From Taxillus chinensis (Eukaryota > Streptophyta > Magnoliopsida > Santalales > Loranthaceae): a stretch of DNA of 64,000 nucleotides. A program made the position numbers and the translations under genes. The notes beneath the pieces are model-generated. The model was not told where the DNA came from, did not search any database, and saw only the letters and a list, made by a program, of their open reading frames with translations. Location: NCBI GenBank assembly GCA_023512835.1, contig CM042087.1:40800517-40864516 (forward strand). Direction: 5' to 3'. Below, piece by piece: positions 28,464 to 41,600 of the stretch (position 1 is its first letter; every line of letters starts with the position of its first letter).

Positions 28464-31400
28464 CTATGTTGCCTTTTCTTCACTGATATTGCACAGTGAA
28501 TCATGTAATCTGAAAGGTGTCCTTAACTCCTGTACACGACCTTCAGTAAGTGTAGAAAGATGGCTTTTGGTACCCTTTGTGCCAGATGGGAGTTGACAGC
28601 CATCTTTCTTCTCCTTTCTCTGCGTGATTTTTTTGCCGTCGCTGAAATTCAACCGCCTCACCTGTCTGCTTAACAAATCAACTTTATCTTCATTGTTACT
28701 TGAATTTTCCTTCCCGTCTCTTTTAGATGAGCTTATATCAAATTCCAAGAAACCAACTTTATCCTCACTTGGACCGGTACTGTTACCAGTGGTATAGTGG
28801 AGCTGCCTCTTTCTCTCAGTGCCTAGTTTGTTTCTGTCGTGCTCTTTCCTGCCCTTCTCTTCTAGTCGCACACAAGACCCAAGGATAGGTTCAGATCGTG
28901 CATGGACTTGAGAGCCTACCTCTTTGGTACCTGAGCACTTTTCTCGGTTCATAATAGATGAATTTGCCTCAACTATTTTTGGTGCATCAGTGCAGTTTCT
29001 TTTAAACCCAGACTGGTGACATGCCTCTGGGGTAGCAAGATGCATTTCTCCAGTTTTCTGAGGAGCAGGGACTGCATTATCACTCTCTGTAAAAGCTTTG
29101 AATGGCTGTAGCTTACCATTTGCATCCCCATTACGGTGGCAGTATACAGCTCCACTGTTACGTGAAGCACTCTGATGTCCAGAGTGAAACTTCAAATCCC
29201 TGTTTGGTGTTGGCACCATGGACTTTCTCTACAGATTAAAAGAAATGATTTTATTTGTACTTACGAGAAAGTTGCTTAAATAAAAGGTCTAATTTGAAAT
29301 GTATTTCTTTATTAATAAAAAAATCAGCATGTATCCTGTCAGTCCAACAAAAATTGTCCTGCTGTTCTTTCTGCAGGGAGTGGCATGAAGTAACGAAATT
29401 TCTAATTTTTTTTAGTAAAAGCACTTCTTAAATAAGCAATCACAAAAGGGACCTTAGTGTTAATTGAAATAGAAACTAACCTCATCAAAAAAACCAATCT
29501 TTGGTGATGGCTTTCGAAGGCCAGAAGTTTGAAAATCTCTCTTTGCATCTGTAGTTGTAGGCACCATTCCTTTGTTGGTTTTCGGGACATACTGATTCGG
29601 AGATTTTTCTTCTTCACTTTCTTTCTTAACATGGGTATGATAACCTGGTGTAAGCTGCAAATCCACTGCTTCATTCGTGTCAATTTGTGAATGCACCCTT
29701 TCGAAATCACTGAATTCCACAGTGGGTTCTGAAGAAGCCACCGAAGGTGATCCAAATGAGAACTCATCAATGGAGCTGGCTGGGGATTTGCTTGAGGTAC
29801 TAGAATTCCCCATCTCAGTTTTGTCTTCTATTGAGTGTCTCCTAGGAGTTTTAAGGTTTGGACTAGGGGTTGCAACTCTAGGATTTACGATACCAGATTT
29901 CTTCCTCAAAAAGCTAGAAAACAATTTAACAGAAGAAACACTATCAGACTTCGAATCTGAAGAAGTAGATAAAGTTGATTCACTAGAGGAAGGGGAAGCA
30001 ATTGAGGAAGATGATTTGGGAGGTTTTGTAAACCCAGGGAAAACATTTATAGGACCTCCTAAAGTCGATCTCTTTGAAACTTTGGAGCCTTTCACTGTAA
30101 ATTCATTAGAAGAAAAAATTCAGTTTGCAGGGAAAGAAAGTTGGGTTGCACAATAAACCAATGCATAATCTATAGACCCTGGTTTCCTACCATTTAGAGC
30201 CCCTGCAGCTTTGTTTTGCATTTTGACATGATTCCCACCCAAAGAAGCTCTTTTAGTTGCTGCTTCTAACCTGGGTTTAGCCTGCCCTAAAATGCTGGTT
30301 GAATTTGTAGATGACAAACCTCCAACTCCTATGACATTCTGTTCCGAACAAAAAAAATTGACTTAAGATAACGCATAATTGAGTGCCACATGAATTGGTT
30401 AAAAAGAAAGGACTGAAATAACACTTGCCTGTTCATCTTGTGTATGAACAGATGCCTCCCTCTGTGTTTTTCCTGACACTCGCATGCCAAGACTTTGCCT
30501 TCTGGAAACCGGTGGTTTCATCTGAAAAATTTACAAATTAGAGGATACGAAAATTAAGTCAATTAAGAAATTAATTTTCTAATGAGAATCATTGGTAGAA
30601 CATACCATATTTTGAGGGATGACATCCATTTTCTTAGCAGCTGAAAAAATGTGATTGCATTATTTTGCATACACTAGATACAGAAAAGTACATAAGACGT
30701 ATCCTAAAAAATGGTGATGAATGATCCACACCATTGCGCTATTGGAAAATAAAGTTTCTAACATAGAAGCCAAGTATGCTTACAGTGATTTGTACCCTGT
30801 CTGCTTCCAGGACGTGATTCAATGCCCAATATATCCATGTAGAAGGCTTTACTGGATTTCTGTATGGAGGCTCTTATGTCCGCAAACAAGTCAATTTCGA
30901 GGCTACTATGTGAAAGACGACCACTATCTAATAAACAATCTGAGCCCATGGATCTCGGCACATCTTTTGGTATCCCAGGTACTGAATCTGTCTCAACATC
31001 TTTTCCATGTCTTTTATTTAGAATGAGCAACTCCTCATTGTCCAAAATACCTAAAGCATATACAAAAAATGACTCAACTTTGATTACAAATACATAGGAG
31101 TTGAAATATGGGGTTATGTAAAAGCATACCTTCATTTGTTAGGAAAGCTTTATCCCAACACAAACTCTTCCTGTAACAGGTCGTGTTACTTTTGCTCTCT
31201 CTTCTCCCTTGTTTCATGGAATCATTAGGCTCGTGCTTTGTTTGCACCCGTGTGCCTCCTGGATTGTCCTCTTTTGGTTGTTTCTTACTCTTGATCTGCT
31301 CAAACCCATGGTGCTCATTCCTGTCCTCCCAATTTACTACCACATTGCATATAAGGAAACCAAACAATCATTTAAACTGAAAGAGAAAAAGAAAAGGTAG

Positions 31401-32551
31401 GAGAAAATTGGATGTCATCATGGGGATTTTGACATCCATAGTCTATATTGGATAGCCTTTTTCCAAATTTCTATTGTTAAGTTTTGTTGCCTGTCAGAAT
31501 ACCCATGTTTCAAAAAACGACATGAAAATGTGAAGACAATTTTAAATAGCTATAACATAATGTTTATATATAGTGATCAAACAGTAGTATTCCATGTTCT
31601 AATGAACACTGAACACTTACCCAAAATAATTACATAAATAAGGCCGATAAAATTCAGTCCCACAAGTTCTGAATTAGGCAAAAATTGGCCAAATGAATAT
31701 TGAACTTACCATTTGATGGTTATCAAAAAATTTGAGAATTTGGATTCAAGAATCAAAACCAATAATATTATAAAAATATATTGACCTCTAGAAATCACTA
31801 CGAAAAAGACATTAAAATTGTCACTGAGGTAATAGCAGTACATGCTACACTTTTGCTGTCTCGTCTACCTTGTTTCATTGACTCGGCGGGCTTGTGCTCA
31901 TGTTTCTTTTGCGCTAATCCTGCATTCTCCTGTTTTTGCTGATTTTTAATTTTGAACTGTTCAAGCCTATGTTGCTCATTTCTGTTCTCCCAATTTACTG
32001 ACACATTGCATATAAACCAAGCCAAGAAATCATTCAGTCTACAATAGATGGCCAGAGTAGTGGTAAAAACAAAACAACAACAACAAAACAAGACCCAAAT
32101 ACTCGTGTTTCATAAAAAGAAAAACAAAACGTTAATATTGTTCTAACAAGAAAAAGCTACAATAGAATGTGAAAAGGGTAATGAAACCAATGCTTTTTCC
32201 AATATTATGAGAATTTAGATTCAAGAATCAACCTAATAATATGGAATTGTGGAGATATCTAAATAATCACAAACCCACGATTTTTTCAAGACCAGTCATG
32301 ACAAAAATGGAAAAGCCATGGAGAGATCGAACTATGACAGAAAACAGAAAACACTCCCAAGAAACCTCCTGCTTCGGGAAATCTACTGAAAAGAGCGCAG
32401 AGAGGGAATGTAGGAAAAACAAGAAACCTGAAAGCCGAAATCCTTCAAAAGCATCATCGGATGTAGACGTGACCAGAAGATCATTCTCTATTGAAAAATC
32501 GATCAGCCCAACACTATCGAGATTGTTCCTCCCTGCATCGCCACCTTCCAT
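28464..32551 (-). CDS. Large Ser-rich basic protein of unknown function, eight or nine exons
   Basis: I do not recognise this protein. Exons in transcript order are 32428-32551, an optional 31842-31997, 31130-31336, 30796-31050, 30606-30640, 30429-30521, 30191-30338, 29481-30094 and 28464-29228. Phases agree at every join. The product is 746 aa without the optional exon and 798 aa with it. The N terminus contains VGLIDFSIENDLL. Residues 288-492 are Ser/Pro/Lys-rich and look disordered. KIGFFDE (486-492) and KVGFLEFD (649-656) are a related short-motif pair matching the PP1-docking RVxF form. KENSSNN (665-671) matches a KEN-box degron. There are no membrane segments. The intron after 30429 uses a GC donor. 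The pattern suggests a regulated scaffold, perhaps cell-cycle linked, but that is inference. The start is the first ATG in frame, just after a (GA)n leader. Confidence 0.75.
31130..32245 (-). repeat. Tandem segmental duplication containing one exon of the Ser-rich gene
   Basis: Segment 31190-31375 and segment 31850-32040 are homologous, including the AG acceptor and flanking intron. The encoded exons read VNWEDRNEHHGFEQIKSKKQ and VNWENRNEQHRLEQFKIKNQ, and both continue to SMKQGRR(E/D)SKS. A second matching pair in the intron (31738-31772 and 32211-32242, sharing GATTCAAGAATCAA) shows that the duplicated unit included intron sequence. The upstream copy lacks the CYRKSLCWDKAFLTNE tail and has a weaker donor. 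Confidence 0.85.
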
Positions 32552-32579
32552 TTCCAATCAACCACGAACCACGAACCAG

Positions 32580-32582
<3 letters not shown>

Positions 32583-32633
<51 letters not shown>
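32583..32633. repeat. (GA)n microsatellite in the 5' leader of the Ser-rich gene
   Basis: About 25 GA units lie 30 bases upstream of the start codon of the minus-strand gene, so its leader carries a (CT)n tract. Pyrimidine-rich leaders are common in plant genes. This is the longest GA tract in the window. Confidence 0.9.
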
Positions 32634-32634
<1 letters not shown>

Positions 32635-32639
32635 AGCAG

Positions 32640-35090
32640 AACAGAACAGAGCAGGAGACGCCTCTGTTTGTAATTTTCTTTAGAAGAAGCAAATATAATT
32701 AATTGCTCCTCTTTTTTTGTTCTTTTACTTTTTTAAATTACCAACAATGAAATAATTAATTATTGTTAATATCTGATCAGGTGGCGCGGCCGCGCGGCCA
32801 TAGCCAAACTAGGAAGTTTTTTGTATGTGGCCTACAAAACTAATGGAGCCTAACGTTTAAAATTTTGATTTTAATTTTATAAAATAATTTACCTGAAGAG
32901 AACAAGTAAGGGGAAAGCATTAAGTTTTAAAAAAACAAAAAAAACAAGAGACAAAACAAAACGTTACTTAGTCTTAGATACATTCTGAAAAGTAAAATTA
33001 TATATTTTTATTAAATTTGATAATACACTATACTATGTCTTGGATTTGTGGGTCAAACGACTCCCACACGTTTTTATTTGGTTTTTATTATGACCGTAGG
33101 TATTTTTCCACAGAATTTGAATCCAAATGAGAGTCATTCAAAAACAATAAACCTTCTCTTAAATTAGATATTGTGATAACATATAACTATGTCATTGGAA
33201 TCTTCGAAACATACCATGAGTGTAGTAAGATTTTCTAATAATATGCATATTGTGTTTTGACAATGTCTTTATATGATAAAAATCGGCTCAACAGGTGGTA
33301 GAGTGTTGATTGTTCGACTCTATGTCTGGTTTTATGGTAGTGTTATAATCACATTAAAAAAAACAAAAATAATAAAAGTAATTTTTCAAAGTATAAGTTG
33401 GTATTGATGCGAAAATTAACCCTTTTATATTTCTTATAGTTATGATAACTTGTTTGTTGCATTTAATGCCGGAGCTTATTTGAAAGCATTTAGACAAGCA
33501 GAGAAGATTGAAGGTTTTTTGTGGTTTATTGTAAGATAAATTACACCGCTTCAAGGTAAAAGGCTTTAGTTTAAAGATATTTTTTAAAAAAATTGCAATG
33601 ATTGGAGAAGTCCTTGGTTAAAAGGATTTGGTGACAATTATGTAATGTTTTATATTGGGTGTGGTCCCTCCTAATAATATATGTGGGGTTGGTTAAAAGG
33701 ATTTTGAGACATTGTAAAAAGGAATGTGATTTTGTTGTGAAATTGGTGGACAAACAAGCAAGCCTACCGTTATGTTTGAATAACTTTCAAAATTGATTGA
33801 GGGCCAGCTTGCTTATCAATGTTACTTCTGCTTATTTTATAAACAAAAACAGTAAAAGTTATATGATAAACTTTTAAAAATACTTATAATATAAGTTTTT
33901 TGTTTTTTTTTCAAAAGCTGAAATAGTTTAAAAACTACATCTAAAAGTTTTTTTTTTTTATAAAACAGCTTGAAAAATTGTAAATACCAATATTATTCTT
34001 ATTCTACCTTATGCTACGCACACAGTTTTGGAAGGGGGGGGGGGGATTTTTTTTAATGTTTTTTAATTGTAATACAACTAAAAATGATATTTTTATTTTT
34101 TACGTTTTCAAGGCAATTTCACTTTTAATTTACCAAATACATGTCACATGCTCTTAAAATTTAGAGTACTTATGAAATTATATTTTTTCTAACTACTCAT
34201 CTACTTAATTTCACAGTAACTTGTTTTTCTAATACAGTTAAAAGCAATTTTTCCTAAAAATATATCATTACCAAACTAGTCATAAGTATGTGATTGAATA
34301 TGATTTTAATATGGTAACTTTTAATTATAATTGTAAAAATATTGAAAGACAATAAGTTGGTTTGAAATAATAGAGACAAATATACTTTACCATTGTAATT
34401 GTTCCACAATAATGGATTCATATTGTGGACCATACTACAACATGTTTGATTGATGTATTTTCTATTTTCACTGATAGTTATTTTTTAATATAAAAGTATA
34501 AATTATAAATAATAAAACATTGTTATTAATTTATAAAATTTTTAAATGAATTTATTTTTTAATTATTTTTAGCTTTTTATGTATATAAAAACAACCATTA
34601 TATTTTAAAATCAAAAATAAAAATACTCCAAAACACTCCAAAAAAACTATTACATTTTCAGGAAAAGATTTATTTATTCATTTTCATAATTCTTTTGGGG
34701 CGAAAAAAAATTAAGATATAGATTATATATAAACTCAATTTCATTTTAAATTGATTTCATAAGAGAATAACCGTAAGTTTCTGATTTGTAATGTATTTTT
34801 TATACTCAATTAAATTGACATGTTTGAATACAAAGGCTACATTTATTATGCTATTATTTTTTAAACTATAATTATTTCAAAAAATCATATGTCAAAATAT
34901 ATTTATACTAATCATAAATATTTTAAAATAATTTAAAATCATTATTTTAAAAAATAATCATATTTCAATGCCTTGCGCGCATAAATGAAACTTTTTATTA
35001 ATATTGACCATGTTATCTGAATCAAAATTGAGGGATTTGAGTACGCGACCGAAACACGCGGTTGAAGGTCGACGGTCAATTCCCTCATAT
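32640..35090. other. AT-rich intergenic DNA, SINE-like patch and G12 run
   Basis: No gene could be supported. At 33278-33340 a segment reads like a tRNA D-arm (GGCTCAACAGGTGGTAGAGT) followed by a B-box-like GTTCGACTC, hinting at an old tRNA-derived SINE, although the spacing is short. A G12 run lies at 34034-34045. The remainder has A/T runs and short unrecognised frames. The last part is the promoter region of the arogenate dehydratase gene. Confidence 0.45.
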
Positions 35091-35094
35091 GGTC

Positions 35095-35104
35095 GACACG
35101 TGTC
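35095..35104 (+). promoter_or_regulatory. Palindromic ABRE/G-box (GACACGTGTC) upstream of arogenate dehydratase
   Basis: A perfect 10-bp palindrome with a CACGTG core lies 100 bp upstream of the start codon at 35204, in the promoter or 5' leader. The core is bound by bZIP (ABF-type) and bHLH factors. It suggests stress or light regulation of Phe synthesis, but that is inferred. Confidence 0.55.
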
Positions 35105-35203
35105 CAAAACATCTAGTGGAACTGTTCGCATGGCCTCCGCCTCCAAAGCCACCATCTACCCTAACCACAAAACCTTGGTCCAACAAATCCGCCGCCTCCA
35201 TCC

Positions 35204-38200
35204 ATGGCGACGACGACGCCTTCCGTGGCTCTCTCCGTCGCCGCGTCCGTGAGGTCATGCTCTCAGGCTTCCACCTTCTCTGCCGTCCTTCCCTCCGATC
35301 TATCGGATGCGTGCCGTTACGTCCGCGTTGGCCGAGGATTTCAGAGATTTCGAATTCGGGTTTCGATTCGCGAAGACTATCAAGGAGGCGAGGTGAACAA
35401 GACGACGGCGTCGCAACCGGTCGAGTTGCAGAGGGTCTTGAAACATTGTTCCGACAATGGCCTCAGCGTTTCGACCCAACCAAGTATGACTTTGCATTTC
35501 CCTTTCTTTGTTTGGTCTGTTCTCGTTTCATTATTAATTCTTTCATTATTTCTGGCTCCTTTTGGATGCCGGTAAAATTTGAGAATGACATGGATTTGAA
35601 GTATTTGATCATGTTCGAAGCACTCGGAAAATGACTATACAAAAGCCGTAGAATAGCATGACTATAAATGAGAATAGATTTGAATTCTATTTCATTTCTA
35701 TTTCCATTTCTAGTTTCAATGTGATATGTGATGATGGCAGGGCCTTTATCCACACAGGATTTGTCAAATCTGGTCAGGGACGAGTCTCGAATTCGCGTTG
35801 CATATCAGGTGTGGGAGATCTTGGGATATGAAGCCCCTGCTGATGTTCACTTTATTTATTATTGTCGTTGAATTTTAATGTGTCACTGAAATTTTAGGGT
35901 GTAAGTGGCGCATACAGTGAATCTGCGGCGGAGAAAGCATACCCGAATTGTGAAGCAGTTCCTTGTGAACAATTTGACACTGCTTTTTTGGTGAATTTTT
36001 GTTCTTTCCCCTACCCATTCCATAGATACGCTTAATTACGTGTTGTTCTTGTTATGTCTCTCTTTTTATCATTTTCATTTAGGAAAACATAATTCAAATG
36101 CGTTGCTCTTGGGTTTGGTTGTTATGTTATCGCATTGTCTTCAAACCATTCAATCATTTTCGATTGTATTGTAAAATATATCCAACATGTGCGGAGATAC
36201 ATATGTATCTTTAAAAGAAAACATAAATGAGATGGATGGTTTTAAACACTTGCTGAATATGCTCAGTTAACTCGACCTAATAGGAGAGATTAAAGTAAGA
36301 ATATTGGCATTAATTGACATAAGCATACTGAAATTAGTTGATGCAGCACTGCTGACTGCTGCATTCATTTTTTTCAAACATGTCTTATTAAGTTGATGCA
36401 GCACTGCTGACTGATGCTTTGTTTTAAATGGGAGGTATTCACCGGTTATGCCCATGTTTTTGTAACTTAATAGAAGAGAAAAGCAGCTGCTTTATATTAT
36501 TTAATTATGATCCATTGCTAAGGCCTACTCTATTTTATTTCCCAACAGGCGGTTGAACACTGGCTTGTTGACAGGGCAGTTTTGCCCATTGAGAATTCTC
36601 TGGGGGGTAGCATCCACCGCAATTATGATCTTTTGCTTCGACATAGATTGCATATTGTTGGGGAGGTGCAGTTTGCTGTCAGGCATTGCTTACTTGCTAA
36701 TCATGGTGTTGAAGTAGGAGATCTTTTAAGGGTTCTTAGTCATCCACAAGTATGACCATGTTTTGACCTGCAGTTTTTGTAGTTTATGGATATGCATATA
36801 TTCATTTTTGTTTTATATTTTGGTAATAATTCATATGCTCATTTATATTGTGAGTGATGTTTCAGGCTCTTGCTCAGTGCGAGAACACACTTACAAAGTT
36901 GGGGGTGGTCCGAGAAGCAGTAGATGATACTGCTGGAGCTGCACAAGTGAGTTTGAATTTTCTGTCATTGTGAGAGACATTAGTTCACCACTGTTGAAGG
37001 AGAAATGACATTATTAAATAATTTTTATGAAGGAGCAGCATGATATTTGGATGGGACTTTATTATGGCTTGTTGGTTTCATTCTTATTCATCCAGTCTTA
37101 TTCACATTTAAGGAAATAGCGACCAATATGATTTTAGGTTTATTTTTTATTCAAACATTTTGGAAGCTTTCCTAAGAACATTAGCGAATTTCTTTGGAGA
37201 GGATTAATTTTTCTTTCATCCTCTCCCCTGCTTCCATTCTGATTGAGTCTTTGCCATTGCTATCACCTGTATTCCATCTGGCTTCCCTGATGGCTGGCAG
37301 TGGATGCAATTCAGCTGTCATCTATGACAGTCACTCGATGGGCAAACAGACAGCACCTGTTCATGTTGAAAATTCTGCATGTTTGATGATTACACAAAAT
37401 TTTAGAAATAAAGTTTGCATGGTTGTACTAAGTTGTAAATATGTTTGAATTGGAAGCTCTGAGGTTTGTATATTTGATAAAGTAGAAATTAATTATGTTC
37501 TGTATTATTTGGCAGAAGCTGTTATGTGTTATTTGTTATAATCACTTGACACTAGTGTTGTATGTGTAGTTCGTTGCTTTGCACAAGCTCAAAGATACTG
37601 GTGCAGTTGCTAGTTTTGGTGCATCGAAAATCTATAACTTAAATGTTCTTGGTCGAGATATTCAGGTATTTATTCTGATTCCGTGCAGTGATAAGTGCGT
37701 TCCTAGAATATTCTTTTTCTCATGTTTAAAATCTTCTCGCACTGTTCAGGATGACTCAGACAATATTACTCGTTTTCTAATGCTGGCAAGGGAACCTATT
37801 ATTCCATGTATTGATAAGCCATACAAGGTAATCTAGCTTGATAACCAAAGTTCTGGCCTAATGGAGGTTGTAAGTTATCAACTAATTTTATGGATTTCTT
37901 CAACCATTGAAAATTTCCTTTGCTAGTTCTTCCATTATAAAACTCAATCTGTTTTTTATTCTCAGTTTGGTTTTAAAGGATATATAAGTTCTTCTAAACT
38001 TTGTTTGCACTGTGATTGATATTATTTGTCCTGCAGACAAGTATTGTTTTTTCCCTAGAAGATGGCCCGGGTGTGCTGTTCAAGGCCTTGGCTGTCTTTT
38101 CCATGAGAAGTATCAATCTTTTAAAGGTTTTTCTTTGGTTCACCAAACCTATTGTCTCTTTCGTATTGCATGTGCACTTTTGTGAAGTTATAATTCGTGG

Positions 38201-38670
38201 TTTATTTTGCACGCTTGCTTTGTTTGTTATTTTTGTTTATTTTTTCTGTTTAACAGATTGAAAGTCGCCCTCGTCGTAAGCACCCTCTTCGCTCAAATGG
38301 TGAAAGCAGTAATGGGAATCCTAAGTAATGCTTTTTTCCTCTCTTTTGGTTCTTCTAGATCCCTTTGTCAGTGCAGGGGCTTAGGTTAAATCTGTTTTGA
38401 ATATTTTATTATTAATATAATTTGGAGTTCATTAGCCTGAAACTGGGCAGGTACTTTGACTACCTTTTCTATGTGGATTTTGAAGCGTCACTGGCTGACC
38501 ACAATTCTCAAAATGCCCTTAGGCATTTAAAGGTGTAATTTCTTGGATAGACAGTTGGGAGTATGTTGATGATATTTATTAGTGTTGTTGAAAGTTTTAT
38601 GACTTGGCAGGAGTTCGCTACTTTCTTGAGAGTCCTGGGGAGTTATCCAATGGATGTTAGCAAGACATGA
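35204..38670 (+). CDS. ADT: Arogenate/prephenate dehydratase, plastidic
   Basis: The enzyme decarboxylates and dehydrates arogenate to phenylalanine, the last step of plastid Phe synthesis, and may also act on prephenate. Exons are 35204-35483, 35741-35808, 35898-35990, 36549-36749, 36866-36946, 37570-37665, 37750-37827, 38037-38126, 38257-38324, 38451-38532 and 38611-38670. All junctions are GT-AG, giving 398 aa. The first ~90 residues are Ser/Thr/Arg-rich, as expected for a plastid transit peptide. The catalytic domain shows [40 protein letters not shown] and the essential TRF in [13 protein letters not shown]. The ACT regulatory domain starts near [15 protein letters not shown] and includes the ESRP motif in KIESRPRRK, so feedback by Phe is likely. 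It ends [15 protein letters not shown]. The gene appears intact. Which ADT isoform it is, and its substrate preference, cannot be told from this alone. Confidence 0.95.
36336..36413 (+). repeat. Short direct repeat in ADT intron 3
   Basis: A 23-bp segment beginning AGTTGATGCAGCACTGCTGA occurs at 36336 and again at 36391, 55 bp apart, with no mismatches over that length. It is intronic with no evident role. Confidence 0.85.
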
Positions 38671-41600
38671 GTTCGCCATGGATCTGGTGAGAGAACAAAT
38701 GTTTTGTAGGCTACTTCTCTTCTTATAAAAGGACAACATTAAGCAGTTATATTTGCAGAGTTTTTGTATGATGTCTCGTACTGTTATTTATTATTTTAGT
38801 TCAAATGTAGCCAGAAAATAGAAATACTTTGTAGAATGTTGTTATTTTAACCGTCAATTTATCTATTTATATTTTCTTTGCTGTTAATTTGCCACGTGTC
38901 TCAACTGGAGTTGAATGGCTTCCTGTATGTTTGAGATACATGCAGTGAGGAATCGTCTTCAGTTCTGTTCCCTTTTAGTTGTAAATGGACAGTGAACACG
39001 TGCATGTGCACACACAGAAGAGCACCTTCCTAAAAAATCCTCAAGAAGTGCCCTATTTTTCTGGGCACAGGGTAAATGACAACCATTATATCCATACTAT
39101 AAAAGCCAGGCCCACAATTTGCCACAAAAAAACTCTTAAATCTAGAAAGAAAAAAAATGGTTTGTACTGCTTTGTTTCTTTTAATGTTGATAAAAGCTCT
39201 TAGGTTTTACAATTTTGCAGATATGTAACCGTGCAAGCAATGGGTGGATCCAGGAGGCCCTATAGCAAATTTGTCGAAAGCATCATCCTTCTCTACTCTC
39301 TCATTCTGTCAGGAGAAAGACATGCTGATCAAGCTTGTGAAGCTAAGTAGTTTGGGGGTCACTTCTGAAGCTGATATACTTAGATTTAAACGGGTCATGG
39401 TGTGCGAGCTTGAGGACTAGACAGCCATGGTATGATGCACGATTGATGAAAGATGCACTCGACTCTTACAGGTTTTTTTTTTCCGTTTAAAACTGGATAA
39501 CTGTTCAGTTTGCCAATTTTGATCAAGTCCTCCCTGCATTAGGGAATGGTTGTACAACATTGAGGTCTTGTAGTGTTTGCGTGTAGGCCAATAGGTTTTT
39601 GACTTTTTCTTATTTTGGTGTTATATCAGGGAAATTTGTCCCCGAAAGATGTCTTATTAGATTGATTTTTCTAAGAAATGACGTACACTTTCCATGAGCG
39701 TGTGCCATTTTCTCTCTATATTTTTTCTTTCATTTTGGAAAATCCTCCATCAGAGCACCTACATTTGTCTTTCAAATCTTTAAACATCGTTTATTTTTAA
39801 TCATCGATTGCGCCTATCCATTCACCTTGACGTCTTATAATCTGTTAGTATCGATTCACTAAACACATTTCACAATTCTTATAAGCCCAATCCGATTTAA
39901 AAATCAAAATATATAATATGAAAATATAAAGAAAATCTAGCTGGTTCTAGGCCAATAATTAACCTTTATTCACCAACTGCACCACCTTACCTTTTCCTTC
40001 CTGCATATCTATAGGCTAATTATTGACCTTTAGACTTCTCCTGTCATACATTGTTCTTGTTTTTTTTTTCTTTTGCTTAAGAATTAGGATATTAGTATGG
40101 CGCTTGTACTGTTTTGATATTCTTTTGCGTACATTTAATTTTTTTTATGGCGTTTTAATGTTTTTTTTATCGTCTTTGAAATAAATCTAATTGGTTTGGA
40201 AAATTAACCATGTAGTTTATTGAAAAGTCAGGATGAGGTTAATTTTCACGGGGAAAAAAATAGTGTTGCTTGATGTTTGGTGAGCGTGTTAACATTTGAA
40301 AAAAAAAACCATTGGATTACCATCCGTAGTTTAAATGAAGATTTAAACAAAATACCATCAATTTAAAAACAATTTTGCTAAAATTGTTCCTAAAACCTAA
40401 ACTCCATTTCAATAAAATAGAAAAAAGTTAAATTTTGAAGATTACATATTCACAATCTTTTTTTTGCTCGACTAATTCTTTAGTATGTTTGTCAGTTGCA
40501 TGAAGATTAAAGAATCATTTTTAAAGGGTGTGATCTTTATTTACTGTTTTTCGTTATTGACTTCTCTTCTGATTTTATATTAAAAAGGGTAATTTTACAA
40601 CAATGAAGATAAATTAAGAAAATATAAATGATTAAAACAATAAAAAAATGGTTTCCGAATTAAAATTCTAAAAATGAATTCAATGAAAAGGAAAACAATC
40701 TTTACGTTTTTTTTAAACGGTCAATTTCTTTTAAAGCTTTGGTTGTTTTTTAATATAAATTTAAAAGTGAAATTCGATAACTTTTTAAGTAAGGAAAAAA
40801 ATTAATTAATCGATTTTTTTTATTTATATGATAAGTCATGTATATTTTTTTAGGGTTGTTAATCATTGGTTTTTGATGCAATTAATGGTGGAAGCAAAAC
40901 TTTAAGAAAGGGATTAATGGTTTTCAATCATAATGTTTTCTTTTGTTAATTTTCCGGAAGCGAAACAATCACCAGGAATCATCTCTCTGTATATGGTAAC
41001 CTCGTCTTTAAACTTTAAAGATGAGTTTATAGTTTTTGAAAATGTTTTTTTATTAAAATTATTTATGAAAATAGTTGTATTTGTAGGAATTAATTTAAAA
41101 GAATGAGACCAGAATAAAAAATAAAAAAAAGGAACCAAGCAGTTGATCCGGAAAAAATTCATGCTAGTCATATGATTATGACCTCCACCCAATCCGGGCG
41201 CTAACACCGTATTCTGGTCGGATTCTATCTCGACTCAGTTTTCTTCATCATCCGAGGTTATTTCCCGAATCCTTTGTTGATGGAATCTGGTTTGCCAACC
41301 AACCAACCAACCAACCAGCTCTCTCAATTCAATGTTATGTATTTGTTGATTGAGAATCCGACATAGACCAATTCAATTACTTACTATATTTGTAACACAT
41401 GTGGTTTTACGTCTCTTCTATAATCATTAATCACCCCCCCGCCCAGAGACACAGAACCTGTCTATGAATTGCTTCCCTGCCAGCATCTGGCATCCATCTG
41501 CATATCGTATTGGCATTTAAGACCCACCCATCAACGACTTGCCATTTTTCAACAGACAAGGCTCGAGAGTATCTCAACAAGAACCCACATGGGAGCGTTG

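Noticed and set aside
32241..32702. 153-codon plus-strand frame with a Glu/Arg run
   Set aside because: It is opened by the GA microsatellite and lies antisense to exon 1 of the Ser-rich gene.
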